Part shown: piece after piece, positions 45,272 to 55,860 of the stretch
Layout: every line of letters starts with the position of its first letter
How positions within the stretch are numbered: position 1 is the stretch's first letter
Assembly: GCA_963727635.1 (NCBI GenBank)
Contig: CAVSHP010000015.1
Span: 62,001 to 126,000, forward strand
From: SZUA-36 sp963727635
GTDB lineage: Bacteria; Pseudomonadota; Gammaproteobacteria; Xanthomonadales; SZUA-36
Length of the DNA: 64,000 nucleotides
Direction of reading: 5' to 3'
The notes under the pieces: generated by a model
What the model was told of the DNA's origin: nothing
Database searches by the model: none
The model's input: the letters and a program-made list of their open reading frames with translations, nothing else
Translations under genes and position numbers: made by a program

Positions 45272-45953
45272 ATGCGATCCAGACTCGCGCTAACGTTATT
45301 ATTAATTTTTGCCACCGGTTCAGCCATGGCTCAGGATATAAATTCAGAAAAAGGCAAGCTCAGCTATGCTGTAGGTTGGGATATCGGCGCCGATATTGCA
45401 CGCCGCAGTACTGAATTTGACGTGGAATCATTGATCACTGCCATCCGTGATGTGGTTGCAGGAAAAGATCCAAAAGTCAGCGCCTGAGGAAATGCGTGCA
45501 TTGCTGACCGCTCTCCAGGAAAAAGTTCGTGCAGAGCAGATCGAACAATTCAAAAAATTGTCCGAAGAAAACCAGGCTGCAAGTGATGCTTTTCTGGCGG
45601 CGAATAAGAAAAAGACCGGAATCGTTACACTTCCCAGTGGTGTTCAATACCGCATTATTGAAGAAGGTGATGGTCCCCGTCCCGGTCTTGACAGCAGGGT
45701 TTCGGTTCATTACCGCGGTTCAAAACTGGATGGACATGAATTTGACAGTTCATTTGCCCGCGGAACGCCGGAAGAATTTACCGTCAATGCCGTGCTGAAG
45801 GGTTGGCAGGAAGTATTGCCCCTGATGAAAGTGGGTTCTACCTGGCAGGTATTTGTTCCACCGGAACTGGCCTTCGGCGCCCGCGGCAATCCGCCGGTCG
45901 GTCCGAACGAGGCGTTGATGTTTGATCTCAAACTGGTTGAAATACTGAAATAG
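45272..45953 (+). CDS. FKBP-type peptidyl-prolyl isomerase with signal peptide (frameshifted)
   Basis: About 226 residues. ATG 45272 follows a GGAGGA ribosome site and starts a Sec signal peptide (RSRLALTLLLIFATGSAMAQ), so the protein is periplasmic or anchored in the outer membrane. The N-terminal dimerisation domain KGKLSYAVGWDIGADIARRS runs into an extra A near 45471-45478. The second frame continues through the helical linker into the FKBP domain (VSVHYRGSKLDGHEFDSSFA, VPPELAFGARGNPPVGPNEA, LMFDLKLVEI). This is the Mip/FkpA/FklB type, which helps fold envelope proteins. A Rho-independent terminator follows. Confidence 0.9.
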
Positions 45954-45962
45954 CAGAGTGAG

Positions 45963-45993
45963 AACCGGGTGGCGCAGGCCGCCCGGTTTTTTT
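45963..45993 (+). terminator. Rho-independent terminator after the FKBP gene
   Basis: ACCGGGTGGC and GCCGCCCGGT form a stem (one G-T pair) with a 3-4 base loop, followed by seven or more T residues. It begins about ten bases after the stop codon. Confidence 0.85.
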
Positions 45994-46089
45994 ATCCCCA
46001 GTATGAGCGGTATTTTTCCCTGTACCGGTCAGGTCCTGCATTCAGCAGGGTCTGTTGATAATTGCCAGGTCTTGATACCATGTCGCGAT

Positions 46090-46722
46090 ATGCAATCTGA
46101 ATTGCACAATTTGCTGTTGAGGGCGGTTTCACCTTTTGAAAAAGGCGTATCTGCGCTTAAGTTAAACGCGCTTCGAAATGCACCTGGCAGCCAGATCCGA
46201 CCAAATCGTACCGCTGCCGTGTTGGTGCCCGTGTTGGACAAATCCGAGCCGGAAATCGTATTGACCGTTCGCTCGGAATCGTTAATGCAGCATCCCGGAC
46301 AGGTCAGCTTCCCCGGTGGGTCAGTTGACCGCAATGACAGAACGGCCGTTTCTACCGCATTGCGCGAAGCCCAGGAAGAGATTGGCCTGGACTACTCCCA
46401 GGTATCCCCGCTGGGTTTTCTCGACCGTCTCGACACGATCTCGGACTACAGGGTGTTACCGGTCGTCGGTCTCGTCCAGCCTGACTTTGTATGGAAACCC
46501 GACCTGCGCGAAGTATCCGAAGTTTTTACCGTTCCTTTGAGACTGGCGGTCGACCGCAGGGAGTACACCCACCAGGAAATCAATCGGGACGGGAAAAATA
46601 TCGTGATTTCCACGTTGTATTGGCAGGGTCATAAAATATGGGGAATCACGGCTACTATTCTGTTGAATCTTGGCAGTCGCATGGAAAATGCCAACCGTGA
46701 GACAGCCGGTTTCGGTCCATAG
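46090..46722 (+). CDS. NUDIX hydrolase, CoA pyrophosphatase-like
   Basis: About 210 residues from ATG 46090. The NUDIX box is seen as GGSVDRNDRTAVSTALREAQ followed by EEIGL, and it is preceded by the UPF0035/NudL signature LMQHPGQVSFPGG. NudL-type enzymes cleave CoA and acyl-CoA pyrophosphate bonds to 3',5'-ADP and phosphopantetheine derivatives. The start is uncertain because no ribosome site stands before 46090 and the frame is open upstream to 45958. The sulfurtransferase gene begins 30 bp downstream. Confidence 0.85.
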   Translation: MQSELHNLLLRAVSPFEKGVSALKLNALRNAPGSQIRPNRTAAVLVPVLDKSEPEIVLTVRSESLMQHPGQVSFPGGSVDRNDRTAVSTALREAQEEIGLDYSQVSPLGFLDRLDTISDYRVLPVVGLVQPDFVWKPDLREVSEVFTVPLRLAVDRREYTHQEINRDGKNIVISTLYWQGHKIWGITATILLNLGSRMENANRETAGFGP

Positions 46723-46752
46723 ATATCGGCTGATTCAGGCTGACGAAATCTC

Positions 46753-47607
46753 ATGAGCAATAGCATACTGCTCACCGCGCAAGAGTTGCAGGCGGCGCTC
46801 GTCGGCAATAACTGTTTGGTATTTGACTGCCGGTTCGTCCTCAGTGACCCTGGTGCAGGCTACAGGGACTACCTGGAAGCACATATTCCCGGCGCGGTAT
46901 ATGCACATCTCGATGATGATCTTTCAAGCCCCGTGACCAGTTTCAGCGGTCGCCATCCCTTGCCTGAAGCGGACAGTTTTGCCGCATTCCTGGCCCGTTC
47001 CGGCTGGCGGCCCGGAACCAGGCTGGTCGCCTATGACCAGGTGGATGGGTCTATCGCTGCCCGCTTGTGGTGGTTGATGAAGTATTTTGGCCATGATTAT
47101 GCGGCATTGCTGGATGGCGGTTTTCGGGCCTGGCAATCCGCCGGCTATGCACTGGAAAGCGGCCCGGTGACCGCCGGGCAAACTGAACCCGTTACACTCA
47201 AGCCAAATGCAGACCTGGTGCGTTTCAACTGCAGAAATTCTCGCTGGCCTGGCAGGGGACGACAGCGTTTTGACAGATGTCCGTGCCGCTGAACGATTCC
47301 GGGGAGAAATCGAGCCGATTGATCCGGTGGCAGGTCACGTACCAGGCGCCGTCAATTACCCATTTCAATTGAGTCTCTCAGCGGATGGCCGTTTCAGGGC
47401 GGCGCAGGAAATCCGCGCGGCACTGCTGACGCTGGCGGGAATCACCAGGCAAAGGATCTCGTGTATATGTGCGGTTCAGGGGTTACCGCCTGTCACGCCA
47501 TTTTTGCCGGCGAACTGGCCGGCCTGGAACCGTCAAAACTGTATGCGGGTTCCTGGAGCGAATGGATCCGGGATCCATCCCGGCCAGTGGAACCCACTAC
47601 ACTTTAA
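46753..47607 (+). CDS. Thiosulfate/3-mercaptopyruvate sulfurtransferase (frameshifted)
   Basis: Two rhodanese domains, about 284 residues. The first has VFDCRFVLSDPGAGYRDYLE, EAHIPGAVYAHLDDDLSSPV and YDQVDGSIAARLWWL. The second has DDSVLTDVRAAERFRGE, GHVPGAVNYPFQLSL and the active-site loop VYMCGSGVTACHAIFAGEL. The frame changes near 47222-47226 (one extra T) and again near 47430-47445, where a base seems missing; the end is TAA 47605-47607. The CGSGVTAC loop resembles the TST/MST group. It transfers sulfane sulfur to cyanide or thiols. It ends 26 bp from the convergent uvrA. Confidence 0.85.
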
Positions 47608-47633
47608 CCTGGATCGTTTCGCGTTTGACGGGC

Positions 47634-50503
47634 TCAGGCCGATTTTTTTTGCGCCGTCTTGTAGCGGTCAAACAGTTTCGCCAGAAATTGACCGGTATGT
47701 GATTCAGCTGATGCTGGCGAGTTGCTCGGGTGTCCCGGTTGCTATGATTTCACCACCGCGGTCACCACCTTCCGGTCCCAGGTCAATAACCCAGTCAGCT
47801 GTTTTGATGACATCCAGGTTATGTTCAATCACCACTACCGTATTGCCGTGATCACGCAGGCGGTTCAGTACATGCAGCAATTGCTTGATGTCGTGGAAAT
47901 GCAGTCCGGTCGTGGGTTCATCCAGGATGTACAGCGTCTGTCCGGTATCGCGTTTGGAAAGTTCCTTGGCCAGCTTGATCCGTTGCGCCTCACCACCGGA
48001 CAGCGTCGTGGCGCTTTGACCCAGGGTGATATAGGACAGACCGACGTCCATCAGGGTCTGTAATTTGCGCGCGACCGACGGGCACCGGTGCAAAAAACTC
48101 CAGGGCGTCTTCAACGGTCATTCCCAGTACCTCGTGTATGTTCTTGCCCTTGTAGTGGACACCAAGTGATTCGCGGTTATAGCGTTTGCCGTGGCAGACA
48201 TCGCAGGGCACATAAATATCCGGCAGAAAGTGCATTTCAACACGGATGAGGCCGTCGCCCTGGCAGGCTTCGCAGCGCCCGCCCTTGACATTAAAGCTGA
48301 ATCGCCCGGGTTTGTAACCGCGCGCCCGGGCTTCCTGGGTGCCTGCAAAGAGTTCGCGGATCGGTGTGAACAGGCCGGTATACGTTGCCGGGTTTGAGCG
48401 TGGTGTACGGCCGATAGGGGACTGGTCGATATCGACGACCTTGTCGAAAAGCTGCAGATTTTCCACCCTTTCGTAGGGTGCCGGCTGGGTGCTGGAATCG
48501 TAAAGTTCCTGTGCTGCCAGGCGGTGCAGGGTATCGTTGATCAGGGTTGATTTGCCGGAACCGGAAACCCCGGTGACACAGGTCAACAGGCCTGCCGGGA
48601 TTTCCAGGGTGACATTCTTGAGATTGTTTCCGCTGGCGCCGATCAGCCTGAAAATCCGCTGTGGATCGGCCTTGTTCCGTTTTGCAGGTATTTCGATTTC
48701 CAATTTTCCCGAAAGGTACTGTCCGGTCAGCGTCGCTTCGCTGTTGACCAGATCTTCCGGTTTTCCACAGAAGACCACCTGGCCGCCGTGTACGCCCGCA
48801 CCCGGTCCCATGTCTACGACGTAATCAGCCATGCGGATGGCCTCTTCATCATGCTCGACCACGATCACGGTATTGCCGATATCACGCAATCTTGCCAGCG
48901 TTGAAAGCAGACGTTCATTGTCACGCTGATGGAGACCGATGGAGGGTTCATCAAGAATATACATCACGCCAACAAGACCTGCTCCAATCTGGCTCGCAAG
49001 CCGGATGCGTTGTGCCTCGCCGCCGGACAGGGTGCCGGCCTTGCGGTCAAGGGTCAGGTAGTCCAGGCCAACGTTGACCAGAAACTGGAGACGTAAATGC
49101 ACCTCTTTGACAATTTTCTCTGCAATTGCGCCCTTTACGGCCCCCAGTGCAGAGCTCGTCAAAAAACTTCAGGCAACGCAAGATGGGCCATGCGGTGACG
49201 GTCGGTAAATTGATGTCAGCCACAAACACGTGCCTGGCCTGCCGGTTCAGCCGCTGCCCATGACAATCGGGGCAGGGCTTCTGGGATATATATTTGGATA
49301 ATTCTTCGCGCACGATACTTGCGTCGGTTTCGCGGAAACGTTTCTCGAGATTGGGAATGACGCCGGCAAACGGGTGCCGTCGTTTTTGTGTGCCCCGTTC
49401 GCCAAAATAGGTGAACTCGATGATCTCATCTCCACTGCCATAGAGGATAATGTTTCGGTGTTTTTCGGACAGTTCCTCGAACGGCGCCTCAATATCGAAG
49501 CCATAGTGTGACGAAAGCGCCTTGATGATCTGGAAGTAATAGGCATTGCGGCGATCCCAGCCCCGAACGGCCCCACCGGCCAGGCTCAACTGCGGGTTGC
49601 TGACGACACGCTCCGGGTCGAAAAACTGCGCAATGCCCAGACCGTCACAACTCTGGGCAGGCGCCATTCGGGTTGTTGAATGAAAACATGCGCGGTTCTA
49701 TTTCCTGCAAGCTGTAATCACAGTGAACACAGGCGAGTAACGCTTGAGCTGCAACAGGTCTTTTCGTCGGGTCATGCTCCGCTGTCATCATTCCATCGGC
49801 GACAACAACGCCAGTCCGTCGGACAGTATCAGCGCCGTTTCAAAAGATTCGGCAAGCCGCTGTTTCAGATCAGGCCGTACCTTGAACCGGTCGATGACAA
49901 CTTCAATGGTGTGGTTACGGCGTAACTCCAGTGCCGGCACATCATCAATCGGGTAAACACTGCCATCGACGCGGACACGCACATAGCCCTGCGCGCGCAA
50001 TTCGTCAAACAACTGCGCATGTTCACCTTTCCGGTCACGGACCACAGGCGCCAGCAGCATCAGTTTTGTGCCTTCGGGCAACGCCATCACCTGGTCAACC
50101 ATCTGGCTGATGGTCTGGGCTTCGAGCGGTTGGCCATGATCGGGGCAGCACGGAGTTCCCACGCGCGCCCACAGAGACGCAGGTAGTCATAGATTTCGGT
50201 AATCGTACCTACCGTGGAACGCGGATTGTGTGAAGTCGATTTCTGTTCGATCGAAATGGCGGGAGAAAGACCCTCAATATGGTCAATATCCGGTTTTTCC
50301 ATGACGGACAGAAACTGGCGGGCATAGGCAGACAGTGATTCCACGTAGCGGCGCTGGCCTTCTGCGTAAATCGTGTCAAAGGCCAGCGATGACTTGCCGG
50401 ACCCGGAAAGCCCGGTGACGACGATCAATTTATCCCTTGGCAGATCAAGGTCGATATTGGCCAGGTTGTGGGTGCGGGCGCCGCGTATTTTGATGGTTTT
50501 CAT
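47634..50503 (-). CDS. uvrA: Excinuclease ABC subunit A (multiple frameshifts)
   Basis: The damage-recognition ATPase of nucleotide excision repair, about 950 residues. From ATG 50503: IKIRGARTHNLANIDLDLPR, Walker A TGLSGSGKSSLAFDTIYAEG, EKPDIDHIEGLSPAISIEQK. Then CPDCHGQRLNRQARHVF with the zinc-binding cysteines, signature TLSGGEAQRIRLASQIG, the second Walker A TGVSGSGKSTLINDTL, CEACQGDGLIRVEMHFLPDI and the second signature TTLSGGEAQRIKLAKELS. At least seven frame changes occur (near 50165, 49785, 49760, 49655, 49150, 48075, 47697). Most are single extra bases; the one at 50165 is a lost base. The true C-terminus ends at 47634 rather than at the apparent stop at 47704. Confidence 0.93.
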
Positions 50504-50527
50504 TGATATTGCCGAAACGATTTCCAA

Positions 50528-50774
50528 CCACGTACTATACCCTCCTTTTGTGCTCGAAAGCAGACCTTAAAAGCGGGTCAGCGTCAGATCGATTACGAGA
50601 AAGGTTCAGTCGGCCCCTATCCTGACCCACTGCTCCGGCCAATTCAGTCCAGCGTGCTTTGGATACAAACCGCGCACATTGATTAATAACGCGTACAGAG
50701 GTTGACCAGTCCGGATAAAACGGCTAATATTCTCGCCCTTTTGTAGGGCTATTTCATACCCGGGGCAATAAACC
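50528..50774 (+). other. Spacer and leader upstream of rplU
   Basis: Apart from the rplU promoter at 50702-50730, nothing gene-like is seen. The 44-base leader after the promoter is short and shows no clear regulatory fold. Confidence 0.4.
50702..50730 (+). promoter_or_regulatory. Sigma-70 promoter of rplU-rpmA
   Basis: TTGACC (50702-50707) and TAATAT (50725-50730) are separated by exactly 17 bases, close to the sigma-70 consensus, and lie 45 bp upstream of the rplU start. Confidence 0.7.
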
Positions 50775-51170
50775 ATGTACGCAGTATTCGCAACCGGTGG
50801 CAAGCAGTATCGTGCTACCACTGGAGACATATTAAAAATTGAAAAACTTGACGCTGAAAAAGGCGCTTCGGTTGAACTCGACCAGGTGCTGATGGTAGGT
50901 GAAGGTGAAGACGTAAAAGTCGGATCTCCTTACCTGGAAGGCGGAAAAGTCACAGCCACGGTGGTCGAGCACGGCCGTGGGGACAAGATCCGGATAATCA
51001 AATTCAAACGTCGCAAGCACCACATGAAGAAAATGGGTCATCGACAGGATTTTACCCGGATCGAAATTACTGGCATCGCTGCTTCGGCACCGAAAAAGAA
51101 GGTAAGCAAAGCCAAGGCTGAAAAGCCGGAAGCCGCGGAACCTGAAACTGAAGCCGACAGCGAAGCCTAA
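50775..51170 (+). CDS. rplU: 50S ribosomal protein L21
   Basis: 131 residues. MYAVFATGGKQYRATTGDIL and VEHGRGDKIRIIKFKRRKHH, then HRQDFTRIEI, are the L21 signatures. After the usual ~103-residue L21 core there is an alanine/lysine/glutamate-rich tail (KKKVSKAKAEKPEAAEPETE) not present in the E. coli protein but common as a low-complexity extension. rpmA follows after 18 bp in the usual order. Confidence 0.96.
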   Translation: MYAVFATGGKQYRATTGDILKIEKLDAEKGASVELDQVLMVGEGEDVKVGSPYLEGGKVTATVVEHGRGDKIRIIKFKRRKHHMKKMGHRQDFTRIEITGIAASAPKKKVSKAKAEKPEAAEPETEADSEA

Positions 51171-51188
51171 TAGCAGAGGAATTGAATC

Positions 51189-51453
51189 ATGGCACATAAG
51201 AAAGCAGGTGGTAGTACGCGCAATGGTCGCGATTCCAACCCCAAGTATCCTTGGTGTAAAACGTTACGGTGGTGAAACTGTCCTGGCCGGTAATATCCTG
51301 GTCCGGCAGCGTGGCACCCAGTTTCACGCGGGTGAAAACGTGGGCGTTGGCCGTGACCACACACTGTTTGCCTTGAGTGAAGGCAAGGTGGAATTCAAGC
51401 ACCGCGGAATACCCAAACGCAGATTTGTCAGCGTGGTAACGACAGACGACTAA
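51189..51453 (+). CDS. rpmA: 50S ribosomal protein L27 (frameshifted)
   Basis: From ATG 51189 the frame begins MAHKKAGGSTRNGRDSNPKY and is interrupted near 51248-51252 by one extra C. The second frame continues GVKRYGGETVLAGNILVRQR, then FHAGENVGVGRDHTLFALSE, ending at TAA 51453. The whole is about 87 residues, the normal L27 size. L27 is part of the peptidyl transferase neighbourhood and present in single copy, so a real frameshift would be severe; a sequence error is the likely cause. Confidence 0.96.
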
Positions 51454-51477
51454 GACATCTGTCTGAAAGAGATTTGA

Positions 51478-51508
51478 AAAACCCTGCTTCGGCAGGGTTT
51501 TTTTTGCC
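51478..51508 (+). terminator. Rho-independent terminator after rpmA
   Basis: AACCCTGC-TTCG-GCAGGGTT is a perfect stem with a stable TTCG tetraloop, followed by a run of eight T residues, 25 bp past the rpmA stop. Confidence 0.92.
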
Positions 51509-51512
51509 GGAT

Positions 51513-51553
51513 GTAAATGGCCAGATGTAAATGGCCAGATGTAATTGCCCAAA
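51513..51553 (+). repeat. Short 14-bp tandem repeat
   Basis: The unit GATGTAAATGGCCA occurs twice in direct succession and a third time with changes (GATGTAATTGCCCA). It lies between the rpmA terminator and obgE. No function is apparent. Confidence 0.7.
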
Positions 51554-51689
51554 AGTACAGTGCAATGTCATCGGGGTGCTAAGTGCATCTCCGCAGGTGT
51601 GCCAGGAGCACCAAGGCCAGGTGTGACTCTCCACACCCTGTTTCGCCATCGCATCTATAGTAAGATGATGGCCGAAGGACTGACCCACT

Positions 51690-52760
51690 ATGAAATTTGT
51701 TGATGAAGCATCCATTCACGTTATTGCCGGAAAGGGCGGTAATGGTTCGGCGTCATTTCGCAGGGAAAAATATATCCAGTTCGGCGGACCTGACGGCGGT
51801 GATGGCGGCGATGGCGGCAGCGTGTACCTGGAAGGTGATTCCGGCCTGAATACGCTGGTGGATTTCCGCCACCGGCGAAAATACAAGGCTGAAAACGGTG
51901 TACAGGGCAAGGGTCAGCAAAGATACGGAAAAAAGGGTGAAGATATCTATATCCGTGTGCCGCTTGGGCACAATGGTAACCGACGAACTGAATGACGTAC
52001 TCCTCGGTGATGTCACCGAGCATGGTCAGCACCTGCTGGTTGCCCGCGGCGGTCGGGGTGGTCTGGGCAATGTGCATTTCAAAAGCTCGACCAATCGTGC
52101 GCCGCGCAAATTTACACCCGGCGAAGCCGGGCGAAGAAATCCAGCTGCAACTGGAGATGAAAGTGCTGGCGGATATCGGTCTGCTGGGCTTTCCCAACGC
52201 CGGCAAATCAACACTGATCAGCACGGTTTCTGCTGCCCGTCCGAAAGTTGCAGATTATCCTTTTACGACGCTGTACCCGAATCTGGGTGTGGTTCGTGTC
52301 GGCCTGGACAGCAGTTTTGTGATTGCGGATATCCCGGGCCTGATCGAAGGCGCTGCCGAAGGCGCCGGTTTGGGCGTTCAGTTTCTCAAGCATCTGCAAC
52401 GAACGAGGTTGTTATTGCACCTGGTGGAAATTGCCCCGTCGGATGAAATGCCGCCGGCAGATGCGGTTCGCAAACTGACGCAGGAACTGGTTAATTTTGA
52501 CGTGCATCTCGGTGAAAAGCCGCGTTGGCTGGTATTTACCAAGACTCGACGTGCTCGAGCGAGGCAGAAGCAGAGGAAATTGCCGAGCGAGGTAGTGAAA
52601 GAGCTGAATTGGACAGGCACCCTGGTTCATGATTTCCTCGGTGACCCGAAGCGGTACAGATGAACTGGTGCAGAGCATCGGCCGGGAACTGGATGAGATG
52701 AAACAACTCGAAGCAGGAACAGCAAAAGTATCGGAACCATTGCCTGACAGTAATGACTGA
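51690..52760 (+). CDS. obgE: GTPase Obg (multiple frameshifts)
   Basis: Obg/CgtA, an essential GTPase linked to 50S assembly. The N-terminal glycine-rich Obg domain has IHVIAGKGGNGSASFRREKY and GPDGGDGGDGGSVYLEGDSG. The G domain has G1 LGFPNAGKSTLISTV and G3 IADIPGLIEGAAEGAGLG; the NKxD-equivalent region lies near WLVFTK. Extra single bases near 51967, 52128, 52543, 52561 and 52623 split the gene; the end is TGA 52758-52760. The corrected length is about 355 residues. It follows rplU-rpmA as in most bacteria, after a terminator. Confidence 0.95.
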
Positions 52761-52797
52761 ATATAACTGGCCCGGACAGCCCGGTTATATTCGGACA

Positions 52798-52832
52798 TAA
52801 AAAAGCCCCGCTTTCAGACAGGGCTTTTTAGT
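52798..52832. terminator. Bidirectional terminator between obgE and rpsT
   Basis: AAAAAAGCCC and GGGCTTTTTT form a stem with a ~12-base loop, providing a T-run in both directions. It serves plus-strand obgE and minus-strand rpsT, which converge here. Confidence 0.85.
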
Positions 52833-52876
52833 AATCTCTTGTTCGGCGGTTCGATTCAGCCGGGGGAACCAGGGGA

Positions 52877-53137
52877 TTACATATTGTGAACGTGGTTGTT
52901 CAGGCGTGATTTATGACGCGCTGCTTTATTGCGGTGCATCAGGCCCTTGGACACTGAGCGGTCAATGGCAGGAACAGCGGCCTTGTAGGCTGCTTCAGCT
53001 GCACTCTTGTCGCCGGATTCAATCGCCGTGAGTACTTTTTTGATCGTGGTACGTACATGCGAGCGCTGGCTGGCGTTACGCAAACGATGCTTTTCGGCCT
53101 GACGTGCACGCTTGCGTGCTGATAAACTGTTAGCCAA
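52877..53137 (-). CDS. rpsT: 30S ribosomal protein S20
   Basis: 86 residues: MANSLSARKRARQAEKHRLR, then VLTAIESGDKSAAEAAYKAA and KGLMHRNKAARHKSRLNNHV are the S20 pattern of basic helices. It is divergent from murJ, the usual arrangement in gammaproteobacteria. The frame is intact. Confidence 0.97.
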   Translation of the reverse strand: MANSLSARKRARQAEKHRLRNASQRSHVRTTIKKVLTAIESGDKSAAEAAYKAAVPAIDRSVSKGLMHRNKAARHKSRLNNHVHNM

Positions 53138-53271
53138 GGTAAATCTCCATAAATACTGGTTCAGAAATATAGCCGCGTAGTATCTTAGTTTTTCTTCGCC
53201 GGGTCAATCATTTAACAGGTAAATTCACATGATTTTTTTCGGGTTAAGACAGGTATCAGGGTTCACCAGGT

Positions 53272-54831
53272 ATGAAACTACTGAAATCGACCGCAACGGT
53301 TGGTGCTGCGACCATTGCTTTCCCGGATACTGGGATTTGTCCGTGATGTTGTACTGGCCAAGATGTTCGGCGCCAGCGGCGCAACCGATGCTTTTTTCCT
53401 GGCTTTCAGGATACCCAATTTCATGCGCCGCCTGTTTGCCGAAGGATCTTTTCGCTGGCATTTGTACCGGTCTTGTCCGAGTACAAGGCCAACGGCGACC
53501 GGCGGGCCTTGCGCGATCTGATCGATCATGTTACCGGCACCCTGGCGGCGATTCTGCTGGTATTGACCGCGGTCGGCATTTTGGCGGCACCGTTGGTGCT
53601 GTCGATATTTGCGCCCGGTTGGCTGGCTGACGGCCGGCCCGAATTTGACCTGTCGGCCGGTATGTTGCGGATCACGTTCCCTTACATCATGCTGATTTCG
53701 TTGACGGCACTTGCAGGTGGAATTCTCAATACATTTGAACGCTTCCTGGTACCTGCGTTAACGCCAATCTTGCTCAATCTGTCATTGATTGCGGCCGCGT
53801 TATTGCTGGCCGGCCACCTGGAAGTGCCGGTTACCGCGCTGGCCTGGGGTGTGTTGGTGGCAGGTTTTGCGCAATTGTTCATCCAGGTGCCGGCACTGAT
53901 GCGCTGGGTCTGATGCCCCGGCCACGCTGGGGTTGGCGGCATTCACGGCGTGCGGCGCATTATGAAGTTGATGATCCCGACCCTGTTCGGCTCATCGGTG
54001 GCCCAGGTCAATTTGCTGGTTGACAGCATCATCGCGACGTTTCTGGTAACCGGCAGTGTTTCCTGGCTATATTATTCCGACCGCTTGCTGGAGTTTCCGC
54101 TTGGGCGTTCTGGGTATCGCACTGGCAACCGTCATTCTTCCCAACCTGTCGCAAAAACACGCCAAGGCGAGTACCGCAGAGTTTTCAGCGACGCTCGACT
54201 GGGCCTTGCGCCTGGCGGTGATCATTACCGTACCGGCCGCGGTCGGGCTGGTCATCCTGGCCGGGCCCATACTGATTACCCTGTTTCAGTACGATGCTTT
54301 CAACCGGAGGACGTGCGCATGTCCACCTACAGCCTGGTCGCCTATGCCGCCGGGCTTGCCCGCATTTATCGCGGTCAAGGTACTGGCGCCGGGATATTAC
54401 GCCCGCCAGGACACCAAGACCCCGGTCAAAATTGCCATCGCAGCCATGGTGACCAACATGGTGTTGAACCTGGTGTTTGTCGGTTTGCTGTTAAGCCAGG
54501 GTTTTGAGGGTCCGCATGCCGGTCTGGCGCTGGCCAGTTCGGCTGCCGCCTATCTGAATGCAATGTTGCTTTCCGCGGATTGAGAAAGCGCCAGGTCTAT
54601 GCGCCGGAACAGGGCTGGTTGAGGTTGTTGATCGCGGTCATCGTGGCGTGTGCGGCCATGGGCGCATTATTGTTTTTCATGACACATGATATCGAAAGCT
54701 GGCGCCGGGCAAGTGTCGCCCTGAGGATCAAGAACCTCACCCTGAGCATCTGTTTTGGTGTCATCGTTTATATTTTTACCTGCATGGTCGCAGGTCTGAA
54801 AACCCATGACCTGGTGCGTGGCGCGAAATAG
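53272..54831 (+). CDS. murJ: Lipid II flippase MurJ/MviN (multiple frameshifts)
   Basis: A 14-helix lipid II transporter of the MOP superfamily, about 520 residues. From ATG 53272 the reading is STATVGAATIAS, RILGFVRDVVLAKMFGASGA, TDAFFLAFRIPNFMRRLFAE, then SAGMLRITFPYIMLISLTAL, VNLLVDSIIATFLVTGSVSW and RQDTKTPVKIAIAAMVTNMV. Frame changes occur near 53325, 53455, 53905, 53945, 54100, 54310, 54350 and 54580. They include both extra and missing bases, mostly in short homopolymers. It moves lipid II for peptidoglycan synthesis and is indispensable, so the breaks are best read as errors. ribF follows. Confidence 0.93.
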
Positions 54832-54875
54832 TTCGCGCACATGTCAATTTTTCGCGCTGAATCATGTCTGCCTGC

Positions 54876-54881
54876 TATAAT
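54876..54881 (+). promoter_or_regulatory. Candidate -10 element upstream of ribF
   Basis: TATAAT, a perfect sigma-70 -10 hexamer, lies 27 bp before the ribF start; no good -35 is seen at the right distance. Confidence 0.4.
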
Positions 54882-54907
54882 TCGCTGCTTTGTGGACAGG
54901 CACACAT

Positions 54908-55836
54908 ATGCGGGTAATCAGAGACAATCCGGGTGGGCAGCTGCTTCGGTCGTCGGTAGTAACCATCGGAAATTTCGATGGTTTACACTGTGGGCACCAG
55001 GCGCTGATCCGGCATTGTGAGTCACTGGCCGGGGACGAGAGGCCGATCGCGGTTGTAACATTCGAGCCACTGCCGCAGGCCTGGTTCAATCCGGAAACTG
55101 CGCCGGCCCGCCTGATGTCGGTGCGCCAAAAACTCGATTACCTGGCGTGTGAAGCAATTGATCTTGTCTGGCTGATGCGTTTTAACCAGTCTCTTGCCGG
55201 AATGGATGCGGACAGTTTTGTCCGCACGGTGCTGGTTGAGACACTGGCGGCCGGGGATGTCGTGGTGGGTGAAGATTTCCGTTACGGCAAGGGCAGGCAG
55301 GGTGATATCGAATCACTGCGTGCGTCGGGTGAAAAGCTGGGTTTCGGCTGCACACGGTTCCGATGCTGGAGGTCGACGACTGCCGGGCATCAAGTTCCAA
55401 CATCCGTGAATGTCTTGCTGCAGGTGACCTGGACAAGGCGAAGCAATTGCTGGGCCGGCCTTACAGTATGACGGGCAGGGTCATCAAGGGCCGTCAACTG
55501 GGCCGCCGGCTGGGATACCCGACGGCAAATATCCGTGTGACCGCCACACCCAGTCCGCTCATGGGTGTTTTCGCGATAAGGGCGCGCTGGGGCAGCAGTG
55601 ACTGGCACGATGGCGTCGCGAACCTTGGTACACGTCCGGCGGTCGGTGGTGAAGGGTTCCTGCTCGAGGTACACCTTTTCGATTTTGCAGGTAGCCTGTA
55701 TGGTCAGAAAATGGAAGTGGAATTTATAAAAAAGCTGCGCGATGAAGCACATTTTGAAGTTATTGATGACCTCGTCGTGCAAATGCGGGAAGATGAACGG
55801 CAGGCCAGGGTTTGCCTGGCGCAAAATGAAAACTGA
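54908..55836 (+). CDS. ribF: Bifunctional riboflavin kinase/FAD synthetase (frameshifted)
   Basis: About 309 residues from ATG 54908. The N-terminal FAD synthetase part has SSVVTIGNFDGLHCGHQALI and the nucleotide-binding VVGEDFRYGKGRQGD. The frame is broken near 55340-55355, and the next frame resumes with PMLEVDDCRASSSNIRECLA. The riboflavin kinase domain has GRVIKGRQLGRRLGYPTANI and GVANLGTRPAVGGEGFLLEV. It converts riboflavin to FMN and FAD. It lies in the classical murJ-ribF-ileS-lspA order, 24 bp before ileS. Confidence 0.94.
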
Positions 55837-55860
55837 AAAGCGAAAAAAGTACAGATAAGC

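Noticed and set aside
51513..51553. The 14-bp tandem repeat as a CRISPR fragment.
   Set aside because: There are no spacers between the units, only about three copies, and no cas genes.
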